Below, piece after piece: positions 31,729 through 43,385 of a stretch of DNA of 64,000 nucleotides. Source of the DNA: Siphonodentalium dalli (Eukaryota > Mollusca > Scaphopoda > Gadilida > Siphonodentaliidae). A model generated the notes under the pieces. That model searched no databases and was not told the origin of the DNA. It worked only from the letters and a program-made list of their open reading frames with translations. A program made the translations under genes and the position numbers. Every line of letters starts with the position of its first letter. Within the stretch, counting starts at the first letter, position 1. The DNA lies in the NCBI GenBank assembly GCA_032622095.1, contig CP136066.1:42173835-42237834 (forward strand), read 5' to 3'.

Positions 31729-33016
31729 TTGAAATTCCGGCTTATTTCCGCATTTATCATAAATTTTTAACTTTAGGAAGTCCGTTGGAGTCAAGATGAT
31801 CCACAACTGAAGGCGGTTAATGTCTGTATGAATAGAAAAATATATGTTTGAGTAATCTTAAAATTTTCTGCCCTATATAAGCTATAGTGCGGTTGATAAA
31901 AAAGTGAGGCACCCAGCAGACTTTCGGGTGCACGTCAAAGCCGCGGTTTCATAGTGATCCGGCGTTAGTGACATCAAGGCTCCGCGACTTTGACATCTCT
32001 CTGGTCGACATGACATTGTGTTGTCATTAACTAAATTACTATAGACATCGTATAATCTCACCGACAAGAACAACAAGAAAACCAATGTCAGAAATATCAT
32101 ATCTTATATACCCATGATTGTAATTATAGAATATAAACTATATTGGTTTTGCAAATGACCAACTCAGAATTCCGTTAAAATAATAATAACAAGCAGCACC
32201 TAATTAACGAACCGGTGGCCGACTCGGCCGTCTCCGACCACAATCCCCAGTGGGCTGAAGAACGAAAAATGTCTATAAAAGTAGAAATATAAGACTTACA
32301 AATTATCTTTTATTTGTAATTGACATAGCTTATCACAAACCAAAAATCAACATTATTGACATAACGTTAACGACAATAAACGAAATTGAAATTCCCAACT
32401 ACACTTTTTACCGGACTCGGCCTCCGGTCGCAGTTCGACTTTTAATCCTCCCAAAAATTCCCATTCTATAAATAAAACACCCAGGCGCCCAGGCGAAACA
32501 AGAATATCTACATTAGTATACACGCGGCGCGCGTAATAAACGCTTAAACAGTGACCTTACCATTTATGTTCTGTTCGATTTGTTTATGATTTTCCTTCAT
32601 CGTAAATTTGCGTTAAGGTTAATAAACACCACGACTTTCCCCCAAGACATGAACGCGCAATCATAGATGGGAGATAACTATATCATCACAAGCTTTGGGT
32701 CGATTAATTGATTGTTCGATTGATTGAAGAAATTTATGTGGTTCCACGTGTATATACATGCTACTGCCATTTGCCTTCAAATACATGTATGATGAATGGT
32801 TGGTTTTTAGCCAACGAACAATAGTGGTTACTGTTAACAGAGACCAGACATTTTATGGTGTAATTTTGTCACAAATAAACAATTATAATCATCGCTTATA
32901 ACTATGGAATAAAACAATACAACCAATCAATCTGGGATATTTGACGTAATGCTCTCTATCGCTACATGGTATCACCCGAATGGTCTGTTCTAAAAATAGA
33001 CAAATAAACGGTCCCA
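31729..33016. other. No confirmed gene; short repeat at 32075-32190
   Basis: The stretch 32075-32190 repeats words of 13725-13830 (CTCAGAATTCCGTTAAAATAAT). A minus-strand frame at 31882-32100 opens with a hydrophobic MIFLTLVFLLFLSV and has a donor-like G/GTGAGA right after it, but nothing confirms an exon. Confidence 0.4.
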
Positions 33017-33083
33017 ATAGAATGCATTGGCACAGGGTAAAAAAATCCCGACTTACGACTGGATTTGATATGGCGGTCACATA
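33017..33083 (-). mobile_element. Fragment of the TATGTGACCCGCC element
   Basis: Only the end is left: AATGCATTGGCACAGGG, CCCGACTTACGACTGGATTT, then GGCGGTCACATA. About 67 bp. Confidence 0.75.
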
Positions 33084-33549
33084 TATCATAAGTACTTTTA
33101 GTGTTATGACCATCCAATTCTGTGCCAGGGAAATTGGCATGAGATATTTTTACTATATACACGTAACTCAGAAATGTTGACAATTCCCCAAATTTTGCTG
33201 GTGACTAGTGTGTGTATGTGTAGTTTTAGCCATAGTGACTAGTATATGTGTGTGTGTGTGTGCAGTTCAAATCAGTTTATTAGGGTATACGCTCATACAC
33301 TCGCAAGTTTTTCCAGACATTTCGTCTTATATTTAGAACTATAAACTCTTATCAATTTGTAAATGTTGTGCGCGGCGTGAACTACATTATTTACTCTTCT
33401 TCTAGAAGAGGTGCCTCGAAAAGTCATCGGGGTAATTTCAAGACAAGACAAGGTGCCAGAATATGAACAGAAACATGCCTATAAAATACACATATACGAC
33501 AGCTAACTATGTATAAAATCTCTGCAAATAGTTATAAATAGCATGAAGC
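33084..33549. other. No gene; TG microsatellite at 33247-33262
   Basis: A (TG)8 tract, and at 33285-33490 the dispersed repeat also seen at 1065-1180. Confidence 0.5.
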
Positions 33550-33936
33550 ATAGGTCGCCTCGCATATATAAGAGAATGCATTGGCCTAACAATTTTTTAC
33601 AATTTTAATAATTTGTTCTTGTATTCTTTAACAATTTATAATTTCACCCATACATGCAGAGCCCCAGACAAACATGAGCAGACGACACTCTTCTATATGC
33701 TTCTATATATGTGTGGGGCTCCCTGCAGGGTAATGGATGTTTTTTATTTTATGTCCTAAAAATTGTCAGAAACATTTATTTAAAAAAAATGATAAAAAAT
33801 TGTTAGGCCAACGCATTCTCTTATATATGCGAGTTGACCTATGGTCGACTCGCATATATAAGAGAATGCATTGGCACAGGGTAAAACAATCCCGACTTAC
33901 CGACTTACGACTGGATTTGATATGGCGGGTCACATA
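33550..33936. mobile_element. Left-truncated TATGTGACCCGCC hairpin-core element
   Basis: It starts in the loop of the left hairpin (CATAGGTCGCCTCGC), so the left TIR is missing. The middle (CAGAGCCCCAGACAAAC, GTGTGGGGCTCCCTGCAGGG), the right hairpin and the right end GGCGGGTCACATA are intact and close to the element at 51778-52242. Confidence 0.85.
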
Positions 33937-33954
33937 TACGTATATATATCAGTG

Positions 33955-34200
33955 TTGTGGACACGCGGAAAGTACATTGCAAGGCTTAATACGGGTACCA
34001 TGCACTTAGACTCTGGTTTATGAGAGTTATCGTCCCTGCAAACATGTAGAAAGTACATAGCAATGCTTAATACGGGTAACACGTATAAACTCGTCTATGT
34101 AATGGGAGTTATCGTCCCTGCAAACACGCAGAAAGTACATAGCAATGCTTACTATGGGTACAACATATACATTCGTCTATATATGGGAGTTATCGCCCTT
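33955..34200 (+). repeat. Three-unit tandem repeat, about 85 bp
   Basis: Each unit contains GAAAGTACATAGCAATGCTT, ATACGGGTA and GGGAGTTATCGTCCCTGCAA. The units have diverged moderately. Confidence 0.8.
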
Positions 34201-34689
34201 TGGTATCTTTGTTCGCAGATCGTCTTCGTCTTCTTTATACTTATAGTTCACAGGGAACAACATGCTTGTCAGTGGTGCATGCTCAATGCATGTTTTGTTC
34301 TCTTTCGCATGTCGTCTGCATTAAGTATTTTTGACTTAGGAATGCGATAAAGCGAATGCAACTAACGAGATGAGCAAATAGCGAGATAATGCATCTTGAC
34401 TACACTTAAAAGCCTGGCTTTTAGTGTCGTGCTTGATTTCCCATTTACCTAATGTTGAGACAACAATTGTCACTTCATGAGGAGCACTTGTATAAAATTC
34501 ACTCTTACTGTATCTATCGAGCAATCATTGCAACGACAATTTCGTATCGCACACGAAATTGCTTTCACTCTATAGTTCGAGTTGTCTTGTCACATTAGCA
34601 ATATGCGGATGTGGGCCATTTTGTGGAAAACTCAGCAATTTGTGGCAATTTTTTCATAAACCGCTACAGATTTTCTGCGGGTTAATTAC
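34201..34689. other. No gene recognised
   Basis: Overlapping small frames on both strands without family support. Confidence 0.4.
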
Positions 34690-34759
34690 CAGCAAATAAT
34701 ATAGAATCAATTAATGCTTGTCTGTGCACAAACAAGCATTGATTCTATATTATTTGCTG
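34690..34759. mobile_element. 70-bp hairpin, probable small foldback
   Basis: CAGCAAATAATATAGAATCA at 34690 is mirrored by TGATTCTATATTATTTGCTG ending at 34759. There is a second AAGCATT/AATGCTT pairing near the loop. Confidence 0.75.
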
Positions 34760-35129
34760 CTATCACTAGCAGGCTCGTTTCGTAAAATATTAGCGCCTCA
34801 AGAGATGAACAATTTCACCCAAGTGCTAACTTGCCTCCCTGTTGGATGATTCGAAACTGAAGTCTCACTCACCGAGGGGGGGGGGGTAAAGTGCCTCCAT
34901 AAAGTGTAAAATTACCAATCTTCTGGAGGTACACATTAGCACGTTCGGTGTGTTAATTTAGCACTCTTGTGTGTTGTGAAATATAGTGCACCTGTTTACC
35001 TCTCCACTGAGCGGTAAACATATACCACCCCATGCAGGAGTGTTAATATTTTGCCTCCCGGAGATGCTACCTAGCACTTTGGAGGTGTGAAATTAAAAAC
35101 AATTTATTCAAATATATGAGTAGAATTTC
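34760..35129. other. No gene; poly-G tract and repeated GGAGGT/TTAGCAC words
   Basis: A run of G near 34877-34887. The words TTAGCAC, GCCTCC and GGAGGTGT recur on both strands between 34800 and 35095 and may mark a decayed inverted-repeat element. Confidence 0.4.
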
Positions 35130-35975
35130 GCAAATAAAAGATGCAGGTATACTTTCTGATTAATTCTCTGAATCAATCAATTAATTCATTACCCAATACT
35201 TGGATGCAAATTTTAGCAACATATAGTATGAAACTTAATGACATCGGAAAACTAATTGCAATTGACAAATATATTATAGCGAATGATTTTAAATCAGGGC
35301 ATATCGAGAAATTTATACGCGATATATATATATACGGTGATGAAAAATCGTCTGGAGGCTGGAGCAAATAAGCTCCATATACGTATATAGATCCTTTAAG
35401 GATAAGTATATAATTAAGCCTTTTCTCGAACATACACGATGCCACGAAGCGCGAGAAATGTTTACAAGACTTCGTATTAGTAATCACAATTTGGAAATAG
35501 AAAAGGTAGACATAAACAACCGAAAACTCCAGTTAAAACAGATTGTGTGCGATCAGGCACGTGTTGAAACTGAATCAGTGTGAATACCATTGCATGTCGC
35601 TATGACAGTAAATTATGTGTGAATGACGCGAGTGTATCAAATAAATAGATAGTCTGTATATAGTAACGGGCACATCCACCCTGACTTAGTCTTTATCTTT
35701 TTATTCAATTTTTTCTACTTTTGCTATTATGTCCAATGATCAACAACGTTGCGATATTCACCGTACTGCCGAATAAGGAAGAGTCTCAATCGCACTTAAA
35801 GGTTTCATGACATAAGTTTTGGGTGGATGTGCCTTTAATCAATATATTAATATTACATATACTATAATATAATTATGTACCTGTTAGATGTGCTTTTGTC
35901 ATTTATTTGTATTTATATTTATGTATCTCAAATGCCATGTATATTGGTTTATCGAGATTAAAGAATTGAATTGAG
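35130..35975 (+). mobile_element. LINE fragment: C-terminal end of ORF2 and 3' UTR
   Basis: An open frame at 35141-35371 gives way to another frame that reads MFTRLRISNHNLEIEK near 35459-35506. The pattern 'LTKFRISxHxLxIExGRY', following an 'FKxxYxxExYL'-like stretch, is typical of the region after the reverse transcriptase in many invertebrate LINEs. Here it reads YRSFKDKYIIKPFLEH before HEAREMFTRLRIS. At least one frameshift (near 35371) and a premature end show the copy is dead. The 3' part is AT-rich and ends in AAAGAATTGAATTGA near 35974, like LINEs with short A/T-rich tail repeats. The reverse transcriptase core is absent, so the copy is 5'-truncated. Confidence 0.6.
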
Positions 35976-36317
35976 TGTAGTGCATACTCTGATCTAAGGG
36001 CAAGACTATTTCGATATATTGAAGAAAATAAGGGTGAATTTTCAAAAAATGAGCGCTAGTGAATAATTTCAAACGATTATGAGAAGTGATAATGCAAAAA
36101 TTATAAATATCGTATATGTAACAATTAACATGATCCGGTCGTTCTTTCTCCGAAGGGGGTCTTTGAAAGTTCAATATATTATAGAGATAAATCTGATAAG
36201 ATAATGGTGGTCGTTGAATGACGATGCATTGCATCTAACAATTATATTGGACACAAATTATGTTCGTTTGTATTTACATGTTTTTAAGTTTTAACTCATT
36301 ATGTAACTTGCAACTGC
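35976..36317. other. No gene recognised
   Basis: AT-rich spacer. The minus-strand frame at 35899-36234 has no support. Confidence 0.4.
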
Positions 36318-36590
36318 CTATACCTGGGGTATTACCATAAATATTCTATTCTATTTTATTCTCTACAAGGCTTCATGCCAGTACGACCCTATACCTGGTG
36401 TATTACCATAAATATTCTATTCTATTTTATTCTCTACAAGGCTTCATGCTAGTACGACTTCATGCTAGTACGGCTTCATGCTAGTACGGCTTCATGCTAG
36501 TACGACTTCATGCTAGTACGCTTCATGCTAGTACGACTTCATGCTAGTACGGCTTCGTGCTAGTACGACTTCATGCTAGTACGACGACAG
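36318..36590 (+). repeat. 72-bp duplication followed by a 16-bp minisatellite
   Basis: ACCATAAATATTCTATTCTA with its context is duplicated (36318-36388, 36390-36460). The last part, CTTCATGCTAGTACGA, then continues about nine times. The minisatellite evidently grew from the end of the duplicated unit. Confidence 0.88.
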
Positions 36591-36666
36591 TTTCATTGGG
36601 ATACATATACTCTGGATATAAGAAAGTTGACAGTAAAACGTACAGATGGTTGCTTATGGTGTCAAA

Positions 36667-36969
36667 TCGGCCGTTTGTTGAACTTACATTAATGCCCTAG
36701 TTAATCGACTCCTTTAACCAGAGCAGAATTATGGGTAACTTTTCAGGATTTAGTCGGAAATATGGCTTGTTGCCATTCATCGGAAAGCTCTACCCGAGAG
36801 CTTTTCGATGAATGGCAACAAGCCATATTTCCGACTAAATCCTGAAAAGTTACCCATAATTCTGCTGTGGTTAAAGGAGTCGATTAATTAGGACATTACT
36901 GTGTATCTGAACATTTCCTGAGGAGCTTCTCGTAACTCGTCAATGAGTATTTAGTACAGAAAGGATTAA
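36667..36969 (-). mobile_element. TTAA-ended MITE copy split by a mariner-type palindrome
   Basis: CGGCCGTTTGTTGAACTTA (right hairpin arm) at 36667, interrupted at 36687-36901, continues TCTGAACATTTCCTGAGGAG ... GTATTTAGTACAGAAAGG and ends TTAA at 36966-36969. The uninterrupted equivalent is at 45966-46052. Confidence 0.8.
36687..36901. mobile_element. Mariner-type palindromic MITE, nested
   Basis: It shares the interior of the element at 26629-26841 (ACCAGAGCAGAATTATGGG, TTTAGTCGGAAATATGGC), but its ends read CATTAATGCCCTAGTTAATC and GGACATTACTG, so it belongs to a variant subfamily. It is inserted at a TA in the hairpin arm of the TTAA element. The copy is about 215 bp with near-perfect arms. 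Confidence 0.85.
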
Positions 36970-37204
36970 GATATCGTAGAAACCATGCATGACGTCAGTG
37001 ATGACGTTCTTATAAATTTTGATGGTCCTTATAAAATATGTTTGTTGTGGTATAAGATCGCCGAATTATACATTTTGTACAACTTGCCACAGGGTTATTT
37101 ATCAATAGAGTGTTTAAAATTTGAGTTATATTATGACATAATCCATTTCTCAGAAATGTAACCCGACGCGTCTCGTAGATCAAACGGCGTGAATTGGAGT
37201 AAAA

Positions 37205-38586
37205 TGTTCGCATGTTTGTTCTATATTGTTTCATGCAGTGGCGTAACATGTGTGCACTATATTGTACTATAACATGTGTGTACTATATTCATCCAGTGGC
37301 GTAACATGTGTGTACTATATTGTTGTTAGCATGTTTGTACTACATTGTTTCATGCAGCGGAGTAACATGTTTGTACTATATTGCTGTTCGCATGTTTGTA
37401 CTATATTGTTTACATACAGTGGCGTAACATGTTTGTACTATTTTGCTGTTAGCATCTATGTACTATATTGTAGTTCGCATGTTTGTACTATATTGCTGTT
37501 CGCATGTTTGTACTATACTGTTGTTCGCATGTTTGTACTATATTGCTGTTCGCATCTTTTTACTTTATTGCTGTTCGCATCTTTGTACTATATTGTTGTT
37601 AGCATGTTTGTACTATATTGTAGTTCGCATGTTTGTACTATATTGCTGTTCGCATCTTTGTACTATATTGTTGTTCCCATGTTTGTACTATATTGCTGTT
37701 CGCATCTTTGTACTATATTGTAGTTCTCATCTTTGTACTATAATGCTGTTCGCATCTTTGTACTATATTGTTGTTCGCATGTTTGTACTATATTACTGTT
37801 CGCATCTTTGTACTATATTGTTGTTCGCATGGTTGTACTATATTGCTGTTCGCATCTTTTTACAACATTGTTATTCGCATCTTTGTACTATATTGCTGTT
37901 CGCATGTTTGTACTAAATTGTTCGCATCTTTTTACAATATTGTTATTCGCATCTTTGTACTATATTGTTGTTCGCATGTTTGTACTATATTGTTGTTCGC
38001 ATCTTTGTACTATATTTTGTTCGCATCTTTGTACTATATTGCTGTTCGCATGTTTGTACTATATTGTTGTTCGCATCTTTGTACAATATTGTTATTCGCA
38101 TCTTTGTGCTATATTGCTGTTCGCATCTTTGTACTATATTGTTGTTCGCATCTTTGTACTATATTGCTGTTCGCATCTTTGTACTATATTGCTGTTCGCA
38201 TCTTTGTACTATATTGTTGTTCGCATCTTTTTACTTTATTGCTGTTCGCATCTTTGTACTATATTGTTATTCGCATCTTTGTACTATATTGCTGTTCGCA
38301 TGTTTGTACTATATTGTTGTTCGCATCTTTTTACAATATTGTTATTAGCATCTTTGTACTATATTATTGTTCGCATGTTTGTACTATATTGTTGTTCGCA
38401 TCTTTGTACTATATTTTGTTCACATGTTTGTACTATATTGCTGTTCGCATGTGTGTACAATATTGTTGTTCGCATCTTTTTACAATATTGTTATTCGCAT
38501 CTTTGTACTATATTGCTGTTCGCATCTTTGTACTATATTGTTGTTCGCATCTTTGTACTATATTGTTGTTCGCATCTTTGTGTGTA
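37205..38586 (+). repeat. 25-bp minisatellite, about 50 units
   Basis: The unit is TTTGTACTATATTGTTGTTC then GCATC. The first 230 bp has longer mixed units with TCATGCAGTGGCGTAACATG. The rest is regular with T/C, G/C variants. Because 25 is not a multiple of three, each plus frame reads the same 25-residue cycle. No unit variant makes a stop, so frames of up to 292 codons run in all three plus frames. I regard these as non-coding. Confidence 0.92.
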
Positions 38587-38590
38587 GTTT

Positions 38591-38995
38591 ATTGTTGTGT
38601 TAATTTCATGTTTAAAGGTACACTGTCCGATTTGGCATCGAATTAGTCTTCTTTTTTTTAAAATTAATTTTCAGCTTACAATCACCACCATTGGTATTCC
38701 ACAGATATAGATATGTTTGGGCGACAGAAACGTGGACGCTCTTTATAAGAGACGATTATTTGAAAAATTTGATAGTTTATTGAAATACAGAGTGGATCGA
38801 TGGTCGCAGTTTATTCACCGATAAATAAGGGTGTATACATGTGATATGCTGATGTTATACCACGTTCACATATGTCTTTTGTTTTAAATTTGCGTGTACA
38901 TTTCCGCGAGGCCATGAAGTTTGCACCGCCAATATTACATGTATGTGGGGAAATTCATATGACAAGTATGTTTTAAGCCGTGTTCCTTTTCGCTA
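38591..38995. other. No gene recognised
   Basis: Unremarkable spacer between the minisatellite and the MITE triplet. Confidence 0.4.
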
Positions 38996-38997
38996 TA

Positions 38998-39448
38998 GGT
39001 TACACTGGTGTAAATAAGGTTCCGAGTGACATCTAGCGGATGCGGGAGGAATATATAGGAGAGAATAAAATAGACACTGGGCCCTGATTGGTCAATAGCC
39101 GTGTGTGCTTTTCACATAAAAAAATCATCACACCTCTTCCCTATGATTTCCCATAGGTAAAATAACCATTGGCAAAGGAATTAACCCTTTGTAGTGAAGT
39201 TTGAATTTTTTGGTGTGGTCTAAAATATGACTGTATTTTTTTATGCGGTTCTGACACTAGTTACGAAAACATAAGATTTAAAGGCGAATTCCCTGCTAGA
39301 CAGACATGATTTTTTTGTGTAAAAAGTTTCCCAAAATGTCAATTTTTCAGATTTAAAGAAAATTTTGGACCCAACATTTATATTGCCAACACTATACGCT
39401 AAAACGTTAGCACTGAGGCCTATGGAAAACATTTACACCAGTGTAACC
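38998..39448. mobile_element. GGTTACACTGGTGTAAAT-ended MITE, copy 1 of 3
   Basis: The ends are GGTTACACTGGTGTAAAT and ATTTACACCAGTGTAACC with TA on both sides (38996-38997, 39449-39450). The 451-bp element has no coding capacity. TA flanks suggest a Tc1/mariner-like or other TA-targeting element. Confidence 0.85.
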
Positions 39449-40350
39449 TAAAGGGAAAAAATAGCTTTTTATCATTTTTGATTCCTGGGAGTCACTTTAA
39501 AGCATTTTAATGCATTTTACAGAGCCTGGTCTTTCAGTCCAATGAATATCTCATGCTTGGTGTGGCTATTCTTGCTGCTGATGTCTTCTTTCACTTACAT
39601 CAGCCAAAAAAATAGTAAGATTTTTCATAAAAAATGCCAATTTTTCAAGGTATTTTCAAAAAATTTCAAGGTGGTAATAGTCACATGATAATGCAAATGA
39701 CCCATAACATGAGCATGTCAACGACACATATATCAATTGTTATAAGAACCTAATCTAACAAGTATTTTGGATTTTATAGCCAGTGATATACAGATATATA
39801 TCATAAAAGTGTGTCATTTCCACTGGTGGGTATGGTCATTTGAAGGTTAATAGCACTAAAACTTGGACACATTTAAGAAAATGCTTCAGCAATTCAAAGA
39901 GAGCATATCTTTATTCAACTAATTCAATATACACCCACATCCAGTTATCTTGGATCACCCTTGCAGACCTGAAAATGTCATATTTTATTCTTCAATGTGC
40001 TGATAAAGTCATGCGCTTGATGCTCAGCTGATCAGATCTGGACTCAATGACCTCACATCACCAGAAGTTCTCTCATGGAAAGAATATTGTACAGTCTTCC
40101 ATAGCTGATCCAAGTTTGCAACACCAGACCCCTAAAACTGAGTGAAAATGGGGCCTGAACATGACTGGTGGTGGAAAATTGTGCTTTTTTGATGAATAAT
40201 GTGTTAAAGGGGGTGGGGTTAAATTGTGTGTGATAAATAAAGAACCACAGAAGTGATATTGTTTTTGAACACATTTTTTCCATTGATGGGTAATTCTGAA
40301 GAAATGTAGGGAGTTACAATTATTCCGCGAAAAAGCGGGCTATCGCTTTA
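39449..40350. repeat. 902-bp spacer, copy 1
   Basis: Non-transposon sequence between MITE copies 1 and 2, repeated almost without change at 40801-41702. It ends with a small stem (AAAGCGGGCTATCGCTTT). Two small frames (63 codons plus, 76 codons minus) are identical in both copies, but recent duplication explains that. Confidence 0.85.
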
Positions 40351-40800
40351 GGTTACACTGGTGTAAATAAGGTTCCGAGTGACATTTAGCGGATGCGGGA
40401 GGAATATATAGGAGAGAATAAAATAGACACTGGGCCCTGATTGGTCAATAGCCGTGTGTGCTTTTCACATAAAAAAATCATCACACCTCTTCCCTATGAT
40501 TTCCCATAGGTATAATAACCATTGGCAAAGGAATTAACCCTTTGTAGTGAAGTTTGAATTTTTTGGTGTGGTCTAAAATATGACTGTATTTTTTTATGCG
40601 GTTCTGACACTAGTTACGAAAACATAAGATTTAAAGGCGAATTCCCTGCTAGACAGACATGATTTTTTTGTGTAAAAAGTTTCCCAAAATGTCAATTTTT
40701 CAGATTTAAAGAAAATTTTGGACCAACATTTATATTGCCAACACTATACGCTAAAACGTTAGCACTGAGGCCTATGGAAAACATTTACACCAGTGTAACC
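40351..40800. mobile_element. GGTTACACTGGTGTAAAT-ended MITE, copy 2 of 3
   Basis: Differs from copy 1 at only a handful of bases. TA flanks at 40349-40350 and 40801-40802. Confidence 0.85.
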
Positions 40801-41702
40801 TAAAGGGAAAAAATAGCTTTTTATCATTTTTTATTCCTGGGAGTCACTTTAAAGCATTTTAATGCATTTTACAGAGCCTGGTCTTTCAGTCCAATGAATA
40901 TCTCATGCTTGGTGTGGCTATTCTTGCTGCTGATGTCTTCTTTCACTTACATCAGCCAAAAAAATAGTAAGATTTTTCATAAAAAATGCCAATTTTTCAA
41001 GGTATTTTCAAAAAATTTCAAGGTGGTAATAGTCACATGATAATGCAAATGACCCATAACATGAGCATGTCAACGACACATATATCAATTGTTATAAGAA
41101 CCTAATCTAACAAGTATTTTGGATTTTATAGCCAGTGATATACAGATATATATCATAAAAGTGTGTCATTTCCACTGGTGGGTATGGTCATTTGAAGGTT
41201 AATAGCACTAAAACTTGGACACATTTAAGAAAATGCTTCAGCAATTCAAAGAGAGCATATCTTTATTCAACTAATTCAATATACACCCACATCCAGTTAT
41301 CTTGGATCACCCTTGCAGACCTGAAAATGTCATATTTTATTCTTCAATGTGCTGATAAAGTCATGCGCTTGATGCTCAGCTGATCAGATCTGGACTCAAT
41401 GACCTCACATCACCAGAAGTTCTCTCATGGAAAGAATATTGTACAGTCTTCCATAGCTGATCCAAGTTTGCAACACCAGACCCCTAAAACTGAGTGAAAA
41501 TGGGGCCTGAACATGACTGGTGGTGGAAAATTGTGCTTTTTTGATGAATAATGTGTTAAAGGGGGTGGGGTTAAATTGTGTGTGATAAATAAAGAACCAC
41601 AGAAGTGATATTGTTTTTGAACACATTTTTTCCATTGATGGGCAATTCTGAAGAAATGTAGGGAGTTACAATTATTCCGCGAAAAAGCGGGCTATCGCTT
41701 TA
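40801..41702. repeat. 902-bp spacer, copy 2
   Basis: Matches 39449-40350 with very few differences, for example TTTTTTATTCCTGG for TTTTTGATTCCTGG near 40828-40841. Confidence 0.85.
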
Positions 41703-42154
41703 GGTTACACTGGTGTAAATAAGGTAACCGAGTGACATCTAGCGGATGCGGGAGGAATATATAGGAGAGAATAAAATAGACACTGGGCCCTGATTGGTCA
41801 ATAGCCGTGTGTGCTTTTCACATAAAAAAATCATCACACCTCTTCCCTATGATTTCCCATAGGTAAAATAACCATTGGCAAAGGAATTAACCCTTTGTAG
41901 TGAAGTTTGAATTTTTTGGTGTGGTCTAAAATATGACTGTATTTTTTTATGCGGTTCTGACACTAGTTACGAAAACATAAGATTTAAAGTCGAATTCCCT
42001 GCTAGACAGACATGATTTTTTTGTGTAAAAAGTTTCCCAAAATGTCAATTTTTCAGATTTAAAGAAAATTTTGGACCCAACATTTATATTGCCAACACTA
42101 TACGCTAAAACGTTAGCACTGAGGCCTATGGAAAACATTTACACCAGTGTAACC
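41703..42154. mobile_element. GGTTACACTGGTGTAAAT-ended MITE, copy 3 of 3
   Basis: Third near-identical copy, after which the duplication stops exactly at the MITE end and TA (42155-42156). Total array 38998-42154, period about 1352 bp. Confidence 0.85.
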
Positions 42155-42156
42155 TA

Positions 42157-42615
42157 TAACCTCCTTGTTTTCTACTCTCTAAACGACGGTTTGATCAACC
42201 TACACGTGCATTACTCTGAATTATCTCTGTCATTCTAGTGTGCTATAGGTGTGACCGTGTTAGGTTCGCTTACCCTCTCAGTGGTATTACCTGGCGAGAT
42301 ACCCTATTACCTATTATGGTACTGGTACATATAAAACACAATAGTTTGAATCGTGTGATATACGGTGTGTTAAGGGTGAAGTGAACGGCACATTGCAGTC
42401 CGACCATCCCGGAAACATTCCACCGAAAACAACTCAACTATATACTGGTATGTTACAATTCTGAATCTAGGCAGGGCCGTAAATGATGGGGTGTATAGGG
42501 GGTCGTAATATCTAGGGGCGTCTATAGGGCGTACTTTATACCCCGACCCCAAATACTCCAGATACTTCCGTCGGGATGGTCCTTCTTTTTGGTAAATATT
42601 TTGGACTGAAGTGGC
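42157..42615. other. No gene recognised
   Basis: A minus-strand frame of 82 codons at 42370-42618 shows no known domain. Confidence 0.4.
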
Positions 42616-43080
42616 CATCAGTTAGAAATTTTCCAACCTTAAGGGGTGTCAGGTTGGAAATTTCCAACACTTGGAAAGCTTGTGTCCTGGTCCCTTCCCC
42701 GTGGCCAGTCAAACACTTCTAGTTAATTTAAGAAAACAATATTTCCTACATTTGGTCAAAATTGTCACTGGAATTGTCATCATCAGTTTGAAATTTCCAA
42801 CTCTATGAATACTTGAGGCTAGTCTATGCTAGGATGTTGCGATTTTCTTGTTCAGATTTCAAAATTTTCGCACCCGTGGCCAATAAAAAACTGCTAATGA
42901 GTTTAAGAAAACAATATTTTACTACATTTGTTTAAAATTGTTGACTGAAATGGTCATCAGTTGGAAATTTTGCAAACTAAGGGAGAGTATGAGGTTTGAA
43001 ATTTCCAACACTAGGAAAGCTTGAGGTCAGTCTAGATGCTAGGATTTTGCGATTTTCTTGTTTAGTTTTCAAAATTTTCC
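42616..43080 (+). repeat. Degenerate tandem repeat with GGAAATTTCCAAC motifs
   Basis: TTTAAGAAAACAATATTT occurs at 42727 and 42901. GCTAGGAT.TTGCGATTTTC occurs at 42828 and 43038. TTGGAAATTTCCAAC-type words occur five times. Units of about 175-210 bp are diverged. The same motif appears at 6741-7140 and 61615-61680. Confidence 0.65.
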
Positions 43081-43236
43081 TGGTCCTGGTCTATTGTCCG
43101 TAGTCGTGTGCATTTGTCTGGAGTTAGACCACTAGATGTTAGGATTTGTGCAATTTCCAGGTTCAAAATATATGAATATTATCATACCGGGTAGATAGAA
43201 CCATGGTTTATAACTAGGCCTGTGAACACTTAGGTG

Positions 43237-43380
43237 CAAGGAGGTAATGAAATTATGCAAAACCTTTGGTCTGATTCAAGGGTTTTTTTGGTTTGATTCA
43301 AGGGGTGCGCAAATGGAATTATGCAAAAACCTTGTCTCTGGTCTGATTCAAGGGGGGTTGCAGTTGGAATTATCAAGGTG
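43237..43380 (+). repeat. Short tandem repeat, three units
   Basis: GGAATTATGCAAAACCTT and GGTCTGATTCAAGGG alternate three times with length changes. Confidence 0.75.
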
Positions 43381-43385
43381 GACAC

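Noticed and set aside
31882-32100. Secreted-protein first exon on the minus strand
   Set aside because: The leader MIFLTLVFLLFLSV and a donor-like GTGAGA are suggestive, but a 13-codon exon without any partner cannot be supported.
37250-38646. Long open frames (up to 292 codons) in the 25-bp array
   Set aside because: The same peptide cycle appears in all three frames, which follows from a period not divisible by three. There is no start context, domain or splice framework.
39840-41635. Identical 63- and 76-codon frames in both spacers as conserved genes
   Set aside because: Their identity is explained by recent duplication of the whole 1352-bp unit, and they carry no domain.
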